Shown: positions 20,181-30,843 of the stretch, in pieces | Layout of the letters: each line of letters begins with the position of its first letter | Position numbering within the stretch: the stretch's first letter is position 1 | Assembly (NCBI RefSeq): GCF_027947575.1 | Contig: NZ_CP116256.1 | Location: 7,006,001-7,070,000, forward strand | DNA length: 64,000 nucleotides | Origin: Streptomyces rubrogriseus | GTDB taxonomy: Bacteria > Actinomycetota > Actinomycetes > Streptomycetales > Streptomycetaceae | Direction of reading: 5' to 3' | The notes under the pieces: model-generated | What the model saw: the letters and a program-made list of their open reading frames with translations, nothing else | What the model was told of the DNA's origin: nothing | The model's database searches: none | Program-made: the position numbers and the translations under genes

Positions 20181-23100
20181 GTGTCGCCACAGTCCCCCAG
20201 TAACTCGAGCATCTCGACCGACACCGACCAAGCGGGTACCGCGGGAAAGAACCCCGCGGCCGCGTTCGGTGCCAATGAGTGGCTCGTCGACGAGATCTAT
20301 CAGCAGTACCTCCAGGACCCGAACTCCGTGGACCGAGCCTGGTGGGACTTCTTCGCCGACTACAAGCCCGGAGCGGCGGCGACCCCGACCGCCGCCGGCA
20401 CCGTGCCCACGGACACCGGCAGCACGCCACCGGCCGCCCCCGCCCCGCAGGCGCAGGCTCCTGCCCCGGCGCAGCCGCAGGCCGCCGCCCCGGCGCCCGC
20501 TCCCGCGAAGCCCGCCGCTGCCGCCCCCGCGGCTCCGGCCGCTCCGGCCGCCAAGCCCGCCGCCGCGCCGCCAAGCTGGCCGCCAAGCCGCAGGCGAAGG
20601 CCCCCGCGCCCGCCAAGGACGCCGGCACCGCCCCCGAGGGCCCCGAGCTGGTGACCCTGCGCGGCCCGGCCGCCGCGGTCGCGAAGAACATGAACGCCTC
20701 GCTGGAGCTGCCCACGGCCACGTCCGTGCGCGCGGTCCCGGTGAAGCTGCTGTTCGACAACCGCATCGTCATCAACAACCACCTCAAGCGCGCCCGGGGC
20801 GGGAAGATCTCCTTCACGCACCTGATCGGCTACGCGATGGTGCAGGCCATCAAGGCCATGCCGACGATGAACCACTCGTTCGGCGAGAAGGACGGCAAGC
20901 CGACCCTGGTCAAGCCGGCCCACATCAACCTCGGCCTCGCCATCGACCTGGTCAAGCCCAACGGCGACCGCCAGCTGGTCGTCGCGGCGATCAAGAAGGC
21001 CGAGACGCTGAACTTCTTCGAGTTCTGGCAGGCCTACGAGGACATCGTCCGTCGCGCCCGCGACAACAAGCTGACGATGGACGACTTCACCGGCGTCACG
21101 GTCTCCCTGACCAACCCCGGCGGCCTCGGCACCGTCCACTCCGTGCCGCGCCTGATGCCCGGCCAGTCGGTCATCCTGGGCGTCGGCTCCATGGACTACC
21201 CGGCGGAGTTCCAGGGCACCAGCCAGGACACCCTGAACAAGCTCGGCATCTCGAAGGTCATGACGCTCACGTCGACCTACGACCACCGGGTCATCCAGGG
21301 CGCCGCCTCCGGCGAGTTCCTGCGCCAGGTCGCCAACCTGCTGCTCGGCGAGAACGGCTTCTACGACGAGATCTTCAAGGCGCTGCGCATCCCCTACGAG
21401 CCGGTCCGCTGGCTCAAGGACATCGACGCCTCGCACGACGACGACGTCACCAAGGCCGCCCGCGTCTTCGAGCTGATCCACTCCTACCGGGTCCGCGGCC
21501 ACGTCATGGCCGACACCGACCCGCTGGAGTACCAGCAGCGCAAGCACCCCGACCTGGACATCACCGAGCACGGGCTCACCCTGTGGGACCTGGAGCGCGA
21601 GTTCGCGGTCGGCGGCTTCGCCGGCAAGTCCCTGATGAAGCTGCGCGACATCCTCGGCGTGCTGCGCGACTCGTACTGCCGCACCACCGGCGTCGAGTTC
21701 ATGCACATCCAGGACCCGAAGCAGCGCAAGTGGATCCAGGACCGCATCGAGCGCTCGCACACCAAGCCGGAGCGCGAGGAGCAGCTGCGCATCCTGCGCC
21801 GCCTGAACGCCGCCGAGGCGTTCGAGACGTTCCTGCAGACCAAGTACGTCGGCCAGAAGCGGTTCTCCCTGGAGGGCGGCGAGTCCGTCATCCCGCTGCT
21901 CGACGCGGTCATCGACTCCGCGGCCGAGTCCCGCCTGGACGAGGTCGTCATCGGCATGGCCCACCGCGGCCGGCTGAACGTGCTGGCCAACGTGGTCGGC
22001 AAGTCGTACGCGCAGATCTTCCGCGAGTTCGAGGGCAACCTCGACCCGAAGTCGATGCACGGCTCCGGCGACGTGAAGTACCACCTGGGCGCCGAGGGCA
22101 CCTTCACCGGCCTGGACGGCGAGCAGATCGCGGTCTCGCTGGTCGCCAACCCCTCGCACCTGGAGGCGGTGGACCCGGTCCTGGAGGGCGTCTCGCGCGC
22201 CAAGCAGGACATCATCAACAAGGGCGGCACGGACTTCACCGTCCTGCCGGTGGCGATCCACGGCGACGCGGCCTTCGCGGGCCAGGGCGTGGTGGCCGAG
22301 ACCCTGAACATGTCGCAGCTGCGCGGCTACCGCACCGGCGGCACGGTCCACGTCGTCATCAACAACCAGGTCGGCTTCACCGCCGCCCCGGAGTCCTCGC
22401 GCTCCTCGATGTACGCCACCGACGTGGCCCGCATGATCGAGGCCCCGATCTTCCACGTGAACGGCGACGACCCGGAGGCGTGCGTCCGCGTGGCGCGGCT
22501 CGCCTTCGAGTTCCGCCAGGCGTTCAACAAGGACGTGGTGATCGACCTCATCTGCTACCGCCGCCGCGGTCACAACGAGACCGACAACCCGGCCTTCACC
22601 CAGCCGCTGATGTACGACCTGATCGACAAGAAGCGCTCGGTGCGCAAGCTGTACACCGAGTCCCTCATCGGTCGCGGCGACATCACCCTGGAGGAGGCCG
22701 AGCAGGCGCTCCAGGACTACCAGGGCCAGCTGGAGAAGGTCTTCACCGAGGTCCGCGAGGCCGTCTCGCAGCCGGCGTCCGCGGAGCCCGCGGAGCCGCA
22801 GGCGGAGTTCCCGGTCGCCGTGAACACCGCGATCACCGCCGAGACCGTCAAGCGGATCGCCGAGTCCCAGGTCAACATCCCCGACCACATCACCGTGCAC
22901 CCGCGGCTGCTGCCGCAGCTGCAGCGCCGCGCGGCGATGGTCGAGGACGGCACGATCGACTGGGGCATGGGCGAGACCCTCGCCGTCGGCTCCCTCCTCC
23001 TGGACGGCGTGCCGGTCCGGCTGACCGGCCAGGACTCGCAGCGCGGCACCTTCGGCCAGCGCCACGCGGTCGTCATCGACCGTGAGACGGGCGACGAGTT

Positions 23101-24004
23101 CACCCCGCTGCTGTACCTGTCCGAGGACCAGGCCCGGTACAACGTCTACAACTCCCTGCTCTCCGAGTACGCGGTGATGGGCTTCGAGTACGGCTACTCG
23201 CTGGCCCGCCCGGACGCTCTGGTGATGTGGGAGGCGCAGTTCGGCGACTTCGTCAACGGCGCGCAGACGGTCGTGGACGAGTTCATCTCCTCGGCCGAGC
23301 AGAAGTGGAACCAGACCTCTGGCGTCACCCTCCTGCTCCCGCACGGCTACGAGGGCCAGGGCCCGGACCACTCCTCGGCCCGCCCGGAGCGGTTCCTGCA
23401 GCTGTGCGCGCAGAACAACATGACGGTCGCGATGCCGACCCTGCCGTCGAACTACTTCCACCTCCTGCGGTGGCAGGTGCACAACCCGCACCACAAGCCG
23501 CTGGTGGTCTTCACCCCGAAGTCGATGCTGCGCCTGAAGGCGGCGGCCTCGAAGGCGGAGGAGTTCACGACGGGCCAGTTCCGCCCGGTCATCGGCGACG
23601 ACTCGGTCGACCCGGCCGCCGTCAAGAAGGTCGTCTTCACCGCCGGCAAGGTCTACTACGACCTGGACGCCGAGCGGAAGAAGCGCGGCCTGACGGACAC
23701 GGCCATCATCCGCATCGAGCGCCTGTACCCGCTGCCGGGCGCCGAGCTCCAGGCGGAGATCGCCAAGTACCCGAACGCCGAGAAGTACCTGTGGGCCCAG
23801 GAGGAGCCGGCGAACCAGGGTGCCTGGCCGTTCATCGCGCTCAACCTGATCGACCACCTGGACCTGGCGGTCGGCGCCGACGTCCCGCACGGTGAGCGCC
23901 TGCGCCGCATCTCGCGGCCGCACGGCTCGTCCCCGGCCGTCGGCTCCGCCAAGCGGCACCAGGCCGAGCAGGAGCAGCTGGTGCGTGAGGTGTTCGAGGC
24001 GTGA
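20181..24004 (+). CDS. kgd: Kgd/SucA-type multifunctional 2-oxoglutarate dehydrogenase/decarboxylase, frameshifted as given
   Basis: The actinobacterial single-chain enzyme of the TCA cycle. The N-terminus ([20 protein letters not shown]) lies in one frame from GTG 20181 to about 20567. After an Ala/Pro linker the rest continues in another frame from about 20570. Adding one base in the tract at 20561-20572 restores a single protein of about 1274 residues, close to the usual length. Domains in order: E1 anchor helix, A/P linker, E2-like acyltransferase core ([15 protein letters not shown]), then the thiamine-diphosphate E1 domains ([32 protein letters not shown]). The gene is expected to be important for growth, so sequence error is more likely than a true mutation. 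Confidence 0.93.
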
Positions 24005-24038
24005 GCCTCTGACGCCGACCACGGCCGCCCGCCGTGCA

Positions 24039-24072
24039 GGGCCCGGCTCCGGAACTCCCCGGGGCCGGGCCC
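24039..24072. terminator. Terminator hairpin between kgd and the TIR-STAND-TPR gene
   Basis: GGGCCCGGC (24039-24047) pairs with GCCGGGCCC (24064-24072). It lies between convergent genes and could serve both. Confidence 0.7.
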
Positions 24073-24103
24073 TTCGGCGTCCCCGGCGCACGCGGGCGCC
24101 CGG

Positions 24104-27100
24104 TCAGGTGCGCTGGGGTTCGAAGTCCCAGAACGGAGCACGCCGGGCACGGGCGGACAGGGTGCGCGGGTGCTGGGGGCCGAGGACGGCGACCAGCCCT
24201 TCCAGGGCCCGACTCTGCACCGCGTCGGCCTGCCCGCGCCGCCCCCGCACGCGCAGTCCGGCCGCGAGGGTCACGCCCGCGAAGAGGGTGAACGGATGGG
24301 TGGGACCGAGGACGCGCGCCGCCGTGTCGGCCGTGTCCCGGCTCAGGGTGAGGGCACGCTCCGCGTCTCCGGCGTCCCCGTGCAGGATCGCCGCGTTGAG
24401 CGCGCAGCCCAGCGTCCAGGGGTGGTCGTGCCCCACGGCGGCGTCCATGTCGGCCAGCGCGGCGGCGGCGAGGGCAGGTGCGCGGTCGTGCTCGCCCGCC
24501 CGGTGCAGCAGCAGGGCGTGGTTGGCGCGGGCGCCCGCGGCGTAGGGGTGACCGGCGGTGAGCGTCTCCTCGTAGCGGCCGACGACGCGCTCGCTCAGTG
24601 CCCGGGCCGGGCCGAGGTCTCCCTGCTCCCGGGCGAGGCAGCTCCGGCCGGCGAGGAGCATCAGCACCAGCGGGTCGCTGTCGCCGAGCACCCGCTCCGC
24701 CAGCTCCAGTGCCCGGCCGACGTGGTGGACCGCCGCGTCCGTGTCGCCCACGGCGTGGTGGCACAGCGCGAGGTTGTGCGCGGCGAGCAGGGTCTGCCGG
24801 TGGTGGGCGCCCAGCGTCTCGCGCACCAGCCGCCAGTTGGCGTCCTGCCTCGACAGGGCCTCCTCGTGGCGGCCGAGCAGCCGGAGGTCGACGGCGCACG
24901 TCGTGTCCGAACTCAGCGTCCACGGGTGCCGGTCCCCGAGCAGCCGGCGGCGCTCCCGGAGGGTGGGCAGGTCGACGCTCAAGGCGTCCTCGTAGCGGCC
25001 CAGCAGCCGCAGCGAGACGGCCACGTTGTTCCGTGCGTTCAGGGTGCGGGTGTCCTGGTCGCCGAGGAGTTCGCGGTACGTGCCGTGCACCCGCCGCGAG
25101 ATGTCCAGGGCCTCCGCGTAGTGCCCGAGGCCGCGCAGGTCCGCGGCCAGTCCGCCGAGGGCCCGCAACAGGTCGGGGTCGCGTTCCCCCCGCTGCTCGC
25201 TCAGGTGCCGGACGGCCGCCCGCTCGATCTCCATCGTGCGGTGGAAGTCTCCGGCGGCGCGCAGCAGGTTGGCGTAGTGGTAGGTCAGTTCCCAGACGAG
25301 GGGGTGCTGGTCGCCGAGGAGCGAACGCCAGATCCGGGTGGCATGGCCGCCGAGCCGGACGCCCGGTCCGTACTCGCCCGACAGGTACAGGTAGCGCAGG
25401 CAGTCGAGGACCAGCGTCTGCACGGCCTCTTCGGTGGTCGCGAGGACGTCGGCGTACTTGAGGTGCGGCACGATCTCGGCGTACCTGGGCCACTGTTCGG
25501 GGGCCGCCGGCCGGCCGCGCCCGGCCGCGGCCAGGGCCCGCCGTACGACGTCGACGAGTTCGCGCCGGACCTCTTCCGGCATGGCCTTGCGCGCCATCTG
25601 GTGCACGACCCGGTGCACGTACAGGTTCTCGCGCTCCGGTTCCGCCGGGTCCGGTTCCACCCGGACGAGGGAGTGCCTGCGCAGGTGGCCGAGGGCCCGG
25701 TCCCAGCGCCGGGGGTCGCTCAGCAGTCCGGCCACGGAGTCGGGCAGCCCGTCGTGCGGCATGCTCCGCAGCAGGTGGACGGGGACGAGGCCCGGGGCGA
25801 AGAAGGTGCACAGCCGGAGCAGGACGACGGACTCCGGGGCTCTCTCGCGCAGTTCGGCCAGCAGGATCGACCAGGCCGTCCGGAAGGCCGGCGGGAAGTC
25901 CTCCGCCGCGTTCCGCGCGTCGCCCTCGGTGCCGTCGCCGTCCGCCAGCAGGACCAGGTACTCGTCGACCGAGCGGTCCGAGTCGTTCAGCCAGCCCACC
26001 GTCTGGGCGAGCAGCAGCGGCAGGTCGCCTAGGGCCTCGGCGAGCCGGTCGGCCTCGGCCGGTGTCGGACCGGGCGCGCGACGGCGGATGAAGGCGATCG
26101 ACTCGTCCCGGGTGTACACGGGGACCTCCAGCAGCCCGCTGCCGTGGCGGCTCCACTCCGGGTTACGCGAGGAGACCAGGACGTGTCCCGGGCCGGTCGG
26201 CACCAGGTCCTCGATCTCCTCGGGCTCGTCGGCACCGTCCAGGACCAGCAGCCACCGGGAGCAGGGCTCGCCGCGGCGCAGCGCGTCCCGCACCGCGCGC
26301 AGCCGCTCCCCGTACTCCTGACCGGTCCGCAGGCCCAGTCTGGGGGCGAGGTCGGCCAGTTGGCGGCGGCAGTCGGCCCGGTCCTGCGCGTTGACCCACC
26401 AGACCACGTCGTACTCGGGGCCGAGCCGGTGCGCGTACTCGGCGGCGAGCTGCGTCTTGCCCACCCCGGACATGCCGTGCAGCGTCAGCATTCCGGTGCC
26501 CGGCCGCGCACCGCCCAGCAGGTCGTGGATCTCGTCCAGCAGGGCCTCACGGCCGGTGAAACGGGTGTTGCGACGCGGCACGGCGCCCCACACGCCCGGC
26601 GCGTCCGCCGGAAACCGCGGCCCGGTCCCGGCCTCGGCGTCCTCGGTGACCGGCTCGGTCGGCAGGCCGAGACGCTCCAGCAGGTGCCGCTCGGCCTCCT
26701 CGGAGCGCAGGCCGTGGAGGGCGACGGGCGCCAGCAGGGAGACCTCCGAGGGGAGCGTGGCCCCGGTGACCGACACGGCCGCGAACCGGTCCGGGTCGGG
26801 GGCGACGACCTCACGCAGGACCGCGTTCCACTCCTCGTACGAGTGCGTGCCGTCGCCGAAGTAGGGGGTGTTCAGGACGAGCAGGGCCCGCCCGGGCGCG
26901 AGGGTCAGGTCGCGCAGCAGGGCCGCCGGGGGGACCTCGGCCGGGGAACCCCGGCGCAGCGGCACCACCCGCACCCCGCGCCGCTCCAGCCGGTCCCCGA
27001 TCCAGGCCGCCCAGGCCCGGTCGAGACCGGCGAAGCTGATCGTGACCGTCTGCCGGTCCGGGTCGGGACGCACGGTGGCCGGGGACGGGCGGGGCAGGGG

Positions 27101-27550
27101 CGTCCGGGGGACGTTCGGCGGCGTCGGGCCGCCCCGGGCCGGTGCGGCCGCGGCGCCGGTGGCCGCGTGGATCTCGCAGCGCAGCTCCGCCTTGCGGACC
27201 GGCACGCCCCACTGGTTGCTGACGGTCAGCCAGAGCGAAGCGGGCCCGAGGTCCGTGCCCGCGGAGACCCGGAACCGTGCGGGTCCGTAGGTGCCGCCGA
27301 AGCGGTGCAGGACGACGTTCGGTTCGCCCAGGGCGGAGCAGTCCAGGTGCGGGGCGCCGTCCAGGGTGACGGTGAAGGTGAACTCCTCCTCGGGGTGGGG
27401 CCACTGGGCAGGCCCGCCGTCCGCGGAGGGGAGCGGGCCGCGCAGATCGACGGTGACGAGGTAGTCGGCGCCCGCCTCCGCCTGCCGGGGCCACGCGACG
27501 ACGGGCTCGATCAGCAGCGGTTGCCCGGCCGGCCGTCCGGCGGCGCTCAC
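24104..27550 (-). CDS. TIR-STAND NTPase-TPR protein (FxSxx-COOH system TPR type), larger copy
   Basis: A 1148-residue protein. Residues of about 10-130 form a beta-rich, Ig-like region. About 170-300 is a TIR-like domain (TVTISFAGLDRAWAAWIGDR, EEWNAVLREVV). A STAND/NB-ARC ATPase follows, with Walker A GMSGVGKTQ near 357-365 and Walker B WLLVLDGAD. The C-terminal 450 residues are tetratricopeptide repeats (for example RTLNARNNVAVSLRLLGRYE). The tail FWDFEPQRT nearly matches that of its paralogue at 32.3-35.4 kb. Such architectures sense a partner, oligomerise and act through the TIR domain in bacterial conflict or signalling; the output here is unknown. GTG overlaps the CHAT gene stop (GTGA). 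It is the last gene of a five-gene operon. Confidence 0.9.
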   Translation of the reverse strand: MSAAGRPAGQPLLIEPVVAWPRQAEAGADYLVTVDLRGPLPSADGGPAQWPHPEEEFTFTVTLDGAPHLDCSALGEPNVVLHRFGGTYGPARFRVSAGTDLGPASLWLTVSNQWGVPVRKAELRCEIHAATGAAAAPARGGPTPPNVPRTPLPRPSPATVRPDPDRQTVTISFAGLDRAWAAWIGDRLERRGVRVVPLRRGSPAEVPPAALLRDLTLAPGRALLVLNTPYFGDGTHSYEEWNAVLREVVAPDPDRFAAVSVTGATLPSEVSLLAPVALHGLRSEEAERHLLERLGLPTEPVTEDAEAGTGPRFPADAPGVWGAVPRRNTRFTGREALLDEIHDLLGGARPGTGMLTLHGMSGVGKTQLAAEYAHRLGPEYDVVWWVNAQDRADCRRQLADLAPRLGLRTGQEYGERLRAVRDALRRGEPCSRWLLVLDGADEPEEIEDLVPTGPGHVLVSSRNPEWSRHGSGLLEVPVYTRDESIAFIRRRAPGPTPAEADRLAEALGDLPLLLAQTVGWLNDSDRSVDEYLVLLADGDGTEGDARNAAEDFPPAFRTAWSILLAELRERAPESVVLLRLCTFFAPGLVPVHLLRSMPHDGLPDSVAGLLSDPRRWDRALGHLRRHSLVRVEPDPAEPERENLYVHRVVHQMARKAMPEEVRRELVDVVRRALAAAGRGRPAAPEQWPRYAEIVPHLKYADVLATTEEAVQTLVLDCLRYLYLSGEYGPGVRLGGHATRIWRSLLGDQHPLVWELTYHYANLLRAAGDFHRTMEIERAAVRHLSEQRGERDPDLLRALGGLAADLRGLGHYAEALDISRRVHGTYRELLGDQDTRTLNARNNVAVSLRLLGRYEDALSVDLPTLRERRRLLGDRHPWTLSSDTTCAVDLRLLGRHEEALSRQDANWRLVRETLGAHHRQTLLAAHNLALCHHAVGDTDAAVHHVGRALELAERVLGDSDPLVLMLLAGRSCLAREQGDLGPARALSERVVGRYEETLTAGHPYAAGARANHALLLHRAGEHDRAPALAAAALADMDAAVGHDHPWTLGCALNAAILHGDAGDAERALTLSRDTADTAARVLGPTHPFTLFAGVTLAAGLRVRGRRGQADAVQSRALEGLVAVLGPQHPRTLSARARRAPFWDFEPQRT

Positions 27551-28869
27551 CGGCCGCCTCCCCCCTCGGTGCCGAGCGCGTCCACCGCGGTGAGCCGCAG
27601 CGCCGTCCCCGGATGCCCGTAGTAGTGGAACATGAACGCGTACAGGAGCCGCAGTACCCGTTTCTGGCCGACGACGTCGACCTGTCCGTCATCGTTGCGG
27701 ACCCGGGGCAGCTCCGCCAGGGACCCGAACTCCTCCAGGGCCCGCACCCGGAAGTCCCGCAGCGTCCGCACCACCGGGCGGCGGGGCTGCTCGGCCACCT
27801 CGCGCACCAGGCGCCGCGCCATCGCCCGGGCTTCCAGGTCACCGACCTTCCCGGAGCTGACGATGCAGCCGCCCGCGCCCTTGCGCAGGAACAGCTCCGC
27901 GAATCCGCGCAGCGCCTCCTCCCCCTGGGCCCGGTTGTCCACGAACCGGCCGGAGTCGCAGGCGTTGAGGCAGACCAGCGAGCCGTCCCGGCGCAGCACC
28001 GACATCGGCTCGCCGTTCAGCTCGGCCCAGGTGCGATCACCGAGTGTGAGGCCCGGCACGGCCTCGCCGTAGGTGCCGTGACAGCCCAGGTAGACCAGTC
28101 CGGTGCGGTCGTCCTGGCTGTCGAGGTCTCTGAGGAAGGGCGTCATGCGCGGGTGCAGCCGGTGCGCGTACGAGGTGAAGACACGGCCGTCGTCCGCCAT
28201 GTCCTGGTGGAGGTAGCCGAGCACCCGGCCGTGGCAGTCCCCGGTCTCGGCGGGCAGGCCGCCCTGACTGAGATCGCGCACGGTGGTCCAGCGGGCCACG
28301 GCGACCAGCGCCCCCAGCGGGCCGCCCGCCAGGCCGACCCCGGCGTCCCCGGGCAGCAGGAGCAGCTCCCAGGGCAGGTCGTATCCGGTGTCGTCCCACA
28401 CGACCAGCCGCAGGTGGTCGCCGTGCCGGGCACGGATCCGGTTGATCCAGCCGGCGAGTTCGTACTGGTTGTCCGACCACAGGCGGATGCCCCGCAGCAC
28501 CTCCGAGGGGTAGTGCCCGTCGCCGTCCTGCCGCAGCCGGGCGAGGCTGACGGCGGGAGCGGGCCGGCGGGTGGGTCCGGCCGCGCAGTTCACCGACAGG
28601 TCGCCGCACCAGCCCTGCAGCCGGTAGCCCGGCAGTCCGTCGGCCCCGTCCGCGCGCAGGACGCGCAGCACGGCGAAACCGTCCTCCAGGCGTGCGCCGG
28701 GCCGTGCGTCCGTGCCGCCGAGTCCGGCGGGCGGCTCCTGGGCGCGGCGCAGGTTCAGCACCGAAGCGGCGGGACGGCGGGCCACGGCCTTCAGTCCCGG
28801 CAGGGCCGCCCGGAGTCCGGCGGTGCCGTTGCCCGGGAGCCTGCGGGTCCCGCGGCCGGGATCACTCAC
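27547..28869 (-). CDS. CHAT-domain caspase-like protease
   Basis: A 440-residue protein. The C-terminal two thirds are a CHAT (caspase HetF associated with TPRs) domain with the catalytic His in YLGCHGTYGE (H264) and Cys in LNACDSGRF (C304). The N-terminal 200 residues (GYRLQGWCGDLSVNC ... IRLWSDNQYELAGWINRIR) resemble effector-associated adaptor regions but I cannot name them. CHAT proteases cut specific partners on activation, as in gasdermin and Craspase systems. The GTG start overlaps the upstream vWA gene by eight bases after a GGAGG, and the gene is coupled to the TIR-STAND-TPR gene, whose product may be its regulator or its substrate. Confidence 0.88.
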   Translation of the reverse strand: MSDPGRGTRRLPGNGTAGLRAALPGLKAVARRPAASVLNLRRAQEPPAGLGGTDARPGARLEDGFAVLRVLRADGADGLPGYRLQGWCGDLSVNCAAGPTRRPAPAVSLARLRQDGDGHYPSEVLRGIRLWSDNQYELAGWINRIRARHGDHLRLVVWDDTGYDLPWELLLLPGDAGVGLAGGPLGALVAVARWTTVRDLSQGGLPAETGDCHGRVLGYLHQDMADDGRVFTSYAHRLHPRMTPFLRDLDSQDDRTGLVYLGCHGTYGEAVPGLTLGDRTWAELNGEPMSVLRRDGSLVCLNACDSGRFVDNRAQGEEALRGFAELFLRKGAGGCIVSSGKVGDLEARAMARRLVREVAEQPRRPVVRTLRDFRVRALEEFGSLAELPRVRNDDGQVDVVGQKRVLRLLYAFMFHYYGHPGTALRLTAVDALGTEGGGGR

Positions 28870-30838
28870 CGGTGGCCTCCGCCCCGGGCGCGTGGCGCCC
28901 GTCGACGACGATCGCCCCGAGCCGGTCGGCGAGGACGTACGGCAGGTCGCCGTACGGTTCCCGGCCCGGGTCGACGACCGCCACGTGCAGCCGGGTCCGG
29001 TCCATGGCTCCGATCCGGGCGGCGGCCTCCACCGCGTCCTCGACCCCCGAGGCGGCCACCGGGCCGGCGAACCGTCCGGTGTGGCTGGCCTGCAACGGGA
29101 CGTTGCCACGGCCGTCGGTCACCACCACCAGCCACGCCTCCGCCGGCCCGGTGCCCTGCCGGCGCAGCAGCCGGCGCAGCGTGTGCGCCGCGAGTTCGAC
29201 TCCGTGGGCGAGGGGCGTCGCCCGGCCTGCCCGCCGGTTCAGCGCGCCCGGCACCCGGGGGTCCAGGACGCTGCGGGCCGTGAAGGACCCCGCGCGCAGC
29301 TCGTCGGCCGCGTCCGCCGCGCCGACCTCGATCACCTGCACCCCGGCCCGGCTCGTGTACGCCCACTGCAGGAAGGGGGCGAGGACCTCGGGCCGGTTCC
29401 CGTCCCCGGTGCCGCCCCGGCAGGTGTGGTCCAGGAGCAGTACCAGGACCCGCTCGGGGGCGGCGGCGCGCACGTTGCTGTGCAGATCGACGGGGGCGAC
29501 GGTGAACCGCTCGGTGCCCCGGGCCCGTTGGTGCACGGCGGCCTCGCGCACCGTGCGGACGTGGGCGATGTCCCGCAGGTCCGTGGCGCGCCGGGTGCCG
29601 ATCACGGTGCCCCGGGTGGAGACCGGCCCGGTGGTGCGCCGCCGGGGACCGCTCAGCGGCACGGCGTCCCGCGCCGCGGCCGGCTCGTCCTCCGGGTAGG
29701 GGCTCCCCTCGGCCGCGGAGGGCGCGGCTCCGGCCGCAGTGCCGATTCCCTCGGCGGGTCCGGTGTCCAACAGCCCCCGGTCGCCCTCGCGCGTCCGGAG
29801 TCGTCCGTCCCCGCCGGCGGCGCGACGTTCCCGGAGGGTGCCGGGCGGCCCCGTCGGTTCCGGCGCCGGACCGGACGGCGCCGGGTCGCTCTCCGGGCGG
29901 CCCGGCGCGCTCCGAGGCACGGCCACCCCGATGAGCCGGGCCGCGGTGTCGCTGTCGTCGGCCGAGGCCGACGGGCGGCCGTGCAGCGCCGCCAAGGTGC
30001 GGGCGAGCCGCAGGAGGGCCAGCTCCCGGCGGACGCCGGCGTCGGGCCCGAGCAGCTCCCGTGCCCGGACGATCGCCGCGTCGCCTACGGGCACGGGCCG
30101 GATGCCTCCTTCGGCCGCCGAACGCCAGGCGGCCGGGAGCCCCGCGAACAGTTCCTCGCGCGCCTCCCCCTCGCCCGCCACCCCCACCTGCGGTCCCGGT
30201 CCTGGTTCCGCGAGTGCCTCGCGCACACCGGGCAGCCGCAGCCCCGCCGCCGACAGCCGTACGGCGAACCGGTCCAGCAGGTGCCGGCTGACCCGTCCCA
30301 CGTCGGCGCTGCGGCAGACGGCCAGCCAGCGGGCCCGGGGCCGGACCGTCCGGCGCGGTCCACCGCGTTCGACGGTCACGACGTCGGCGCCGAGCAGCTG
30401 CACCGCGGCGCGCATCCCGGCGACGCTCAGCCGCGCGAGGTCGGGCACCACGACCAACGGCGGCGCTCCGTCGGCGTCGTCCCCCTCGGTCAGGGGGCCG
30501 GGCTCGGTGCGGACGGTGATGCCGTGCTCGCCGCCGCGGATCCTGGTACGGGTCCACAGGTCCTCGTCCCGGTCCGAGGCACCCAGTACGAGCGGCGGGC
30601 GCGCCGGTTCGGCGGCTCCGGCGAGGACGGCGCCGAACAGCCGGGCGACCGGGTCGACGAGCCGGGGATCCAGGTCGAGGAGCAGGACCCCGGAGAGGGC
30701 CGGATCGGCCGCCGCGCAGACCAGTGCGAGACCGAGCCGCTGCGCCGGGTCGTCGAGCGGGGCCGCTCCGGTGCGGGCGGTGCCGCTCTCCGGCGGTGGG
30801 TCGGGCGACGTGGGCGGGAGGGGCGGGACGGATGCCAT
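28862..30838 (-). CDS. ChlD-like vWA protein with degenerate AAA and MIDAS
   Basis: A 658-residue protein resembling the D subunit of magnesium/cobalt chelatases. The N-terminal half looks like a degenerate AAA+ domain without Walker motifs (GVLLLDLDPRLVDPVARLF, ARWLAVCRSADVGRVSRHLLDRF). A Pro/Glu/Arg-rich linker leads to a C-terminal vWA fold (ERVLVLLLDHTCRGG ... AWLVVVTDGRGNVPL). The MIDAS, normally DxSxS, reads DHTCR, so metal binding may be altered. It is encoded five bases after a ChlI-like ATPase, its expected partner. Nothing nearby makes chlorophyll or cobalamin, so a conflict or chaperone role as in MoxR-vWA systems is more likely than chelation. Confidence 0.83.
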   Translation of the reverse strand: MASVPPLPPTSPDPPPESGTARTGAAPLDDPAQRLGLALVCAAADPALSGVLLLDLDPRLVDPVARLFGAVLAGAAEPARPPLVLGASDRDEDLWTRTRIRGGEHGITVRTEPGPLTEGDDADGAPPLVVVPDLARLSVAGMRAAVQLLGADVVTVERGGPRRTVRPRARWLAVCRSADVGRVSRHLLDRFAVRLSAAGLRLPGVREALAEPGPGPQVGVAGEGEAREELFAGLPAAWRSAAEGGIRPVPVGDAAIVRARELLGPDAGVRRELALLRLARTLAALHGRPSASADDSDTAARLIGVAVPRSAPGRPESDPAPSGPAPEPTGPPGTLRERRAAGGDGRLRTREGDRGLLDTGPAEGIGTAAGAAPSAAEGSPYPEDEPAAARDAVPLSGPRRRTTGPVSTRGTVIGTRRATDLRDIAHVRTVREAAVHQRARGTERFTVAPVDLHSNVRAAAPERVLVLLLDHTCRGGTGDGNRPEVLAPFLQWAYTSRAGVQVIEVGAADAADELRAGSFTARSVLDPRVPGALNRRAGRATPLAHGVELAAHTLRRLLRRQGTGPAEAWLVVVTDGRGNVPLQASHTGRFAGPVAASGVEDAVEAAARIGAMDRTRLHVAVVDPGREPYGDLPYVLADRLGAIVVDGRHAPGAEATGE

Positions 30839-30843
30839 CTCGG

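Noticed and set aside
20561..20572. Programmed ribosomal frameshift in kgd
   Set aside because: No slippery heptamer or following pseudoknot-like structure is evident; a missing base is simpler.
20360..24091. A very long open frame (over 1200 codons) on the strand opposite kgd
   Set aside because: It is Leu/Val/Arg/Gly-rich with no recognisable motif, and is the expected mirror of a gene with strong G/C at third positions.
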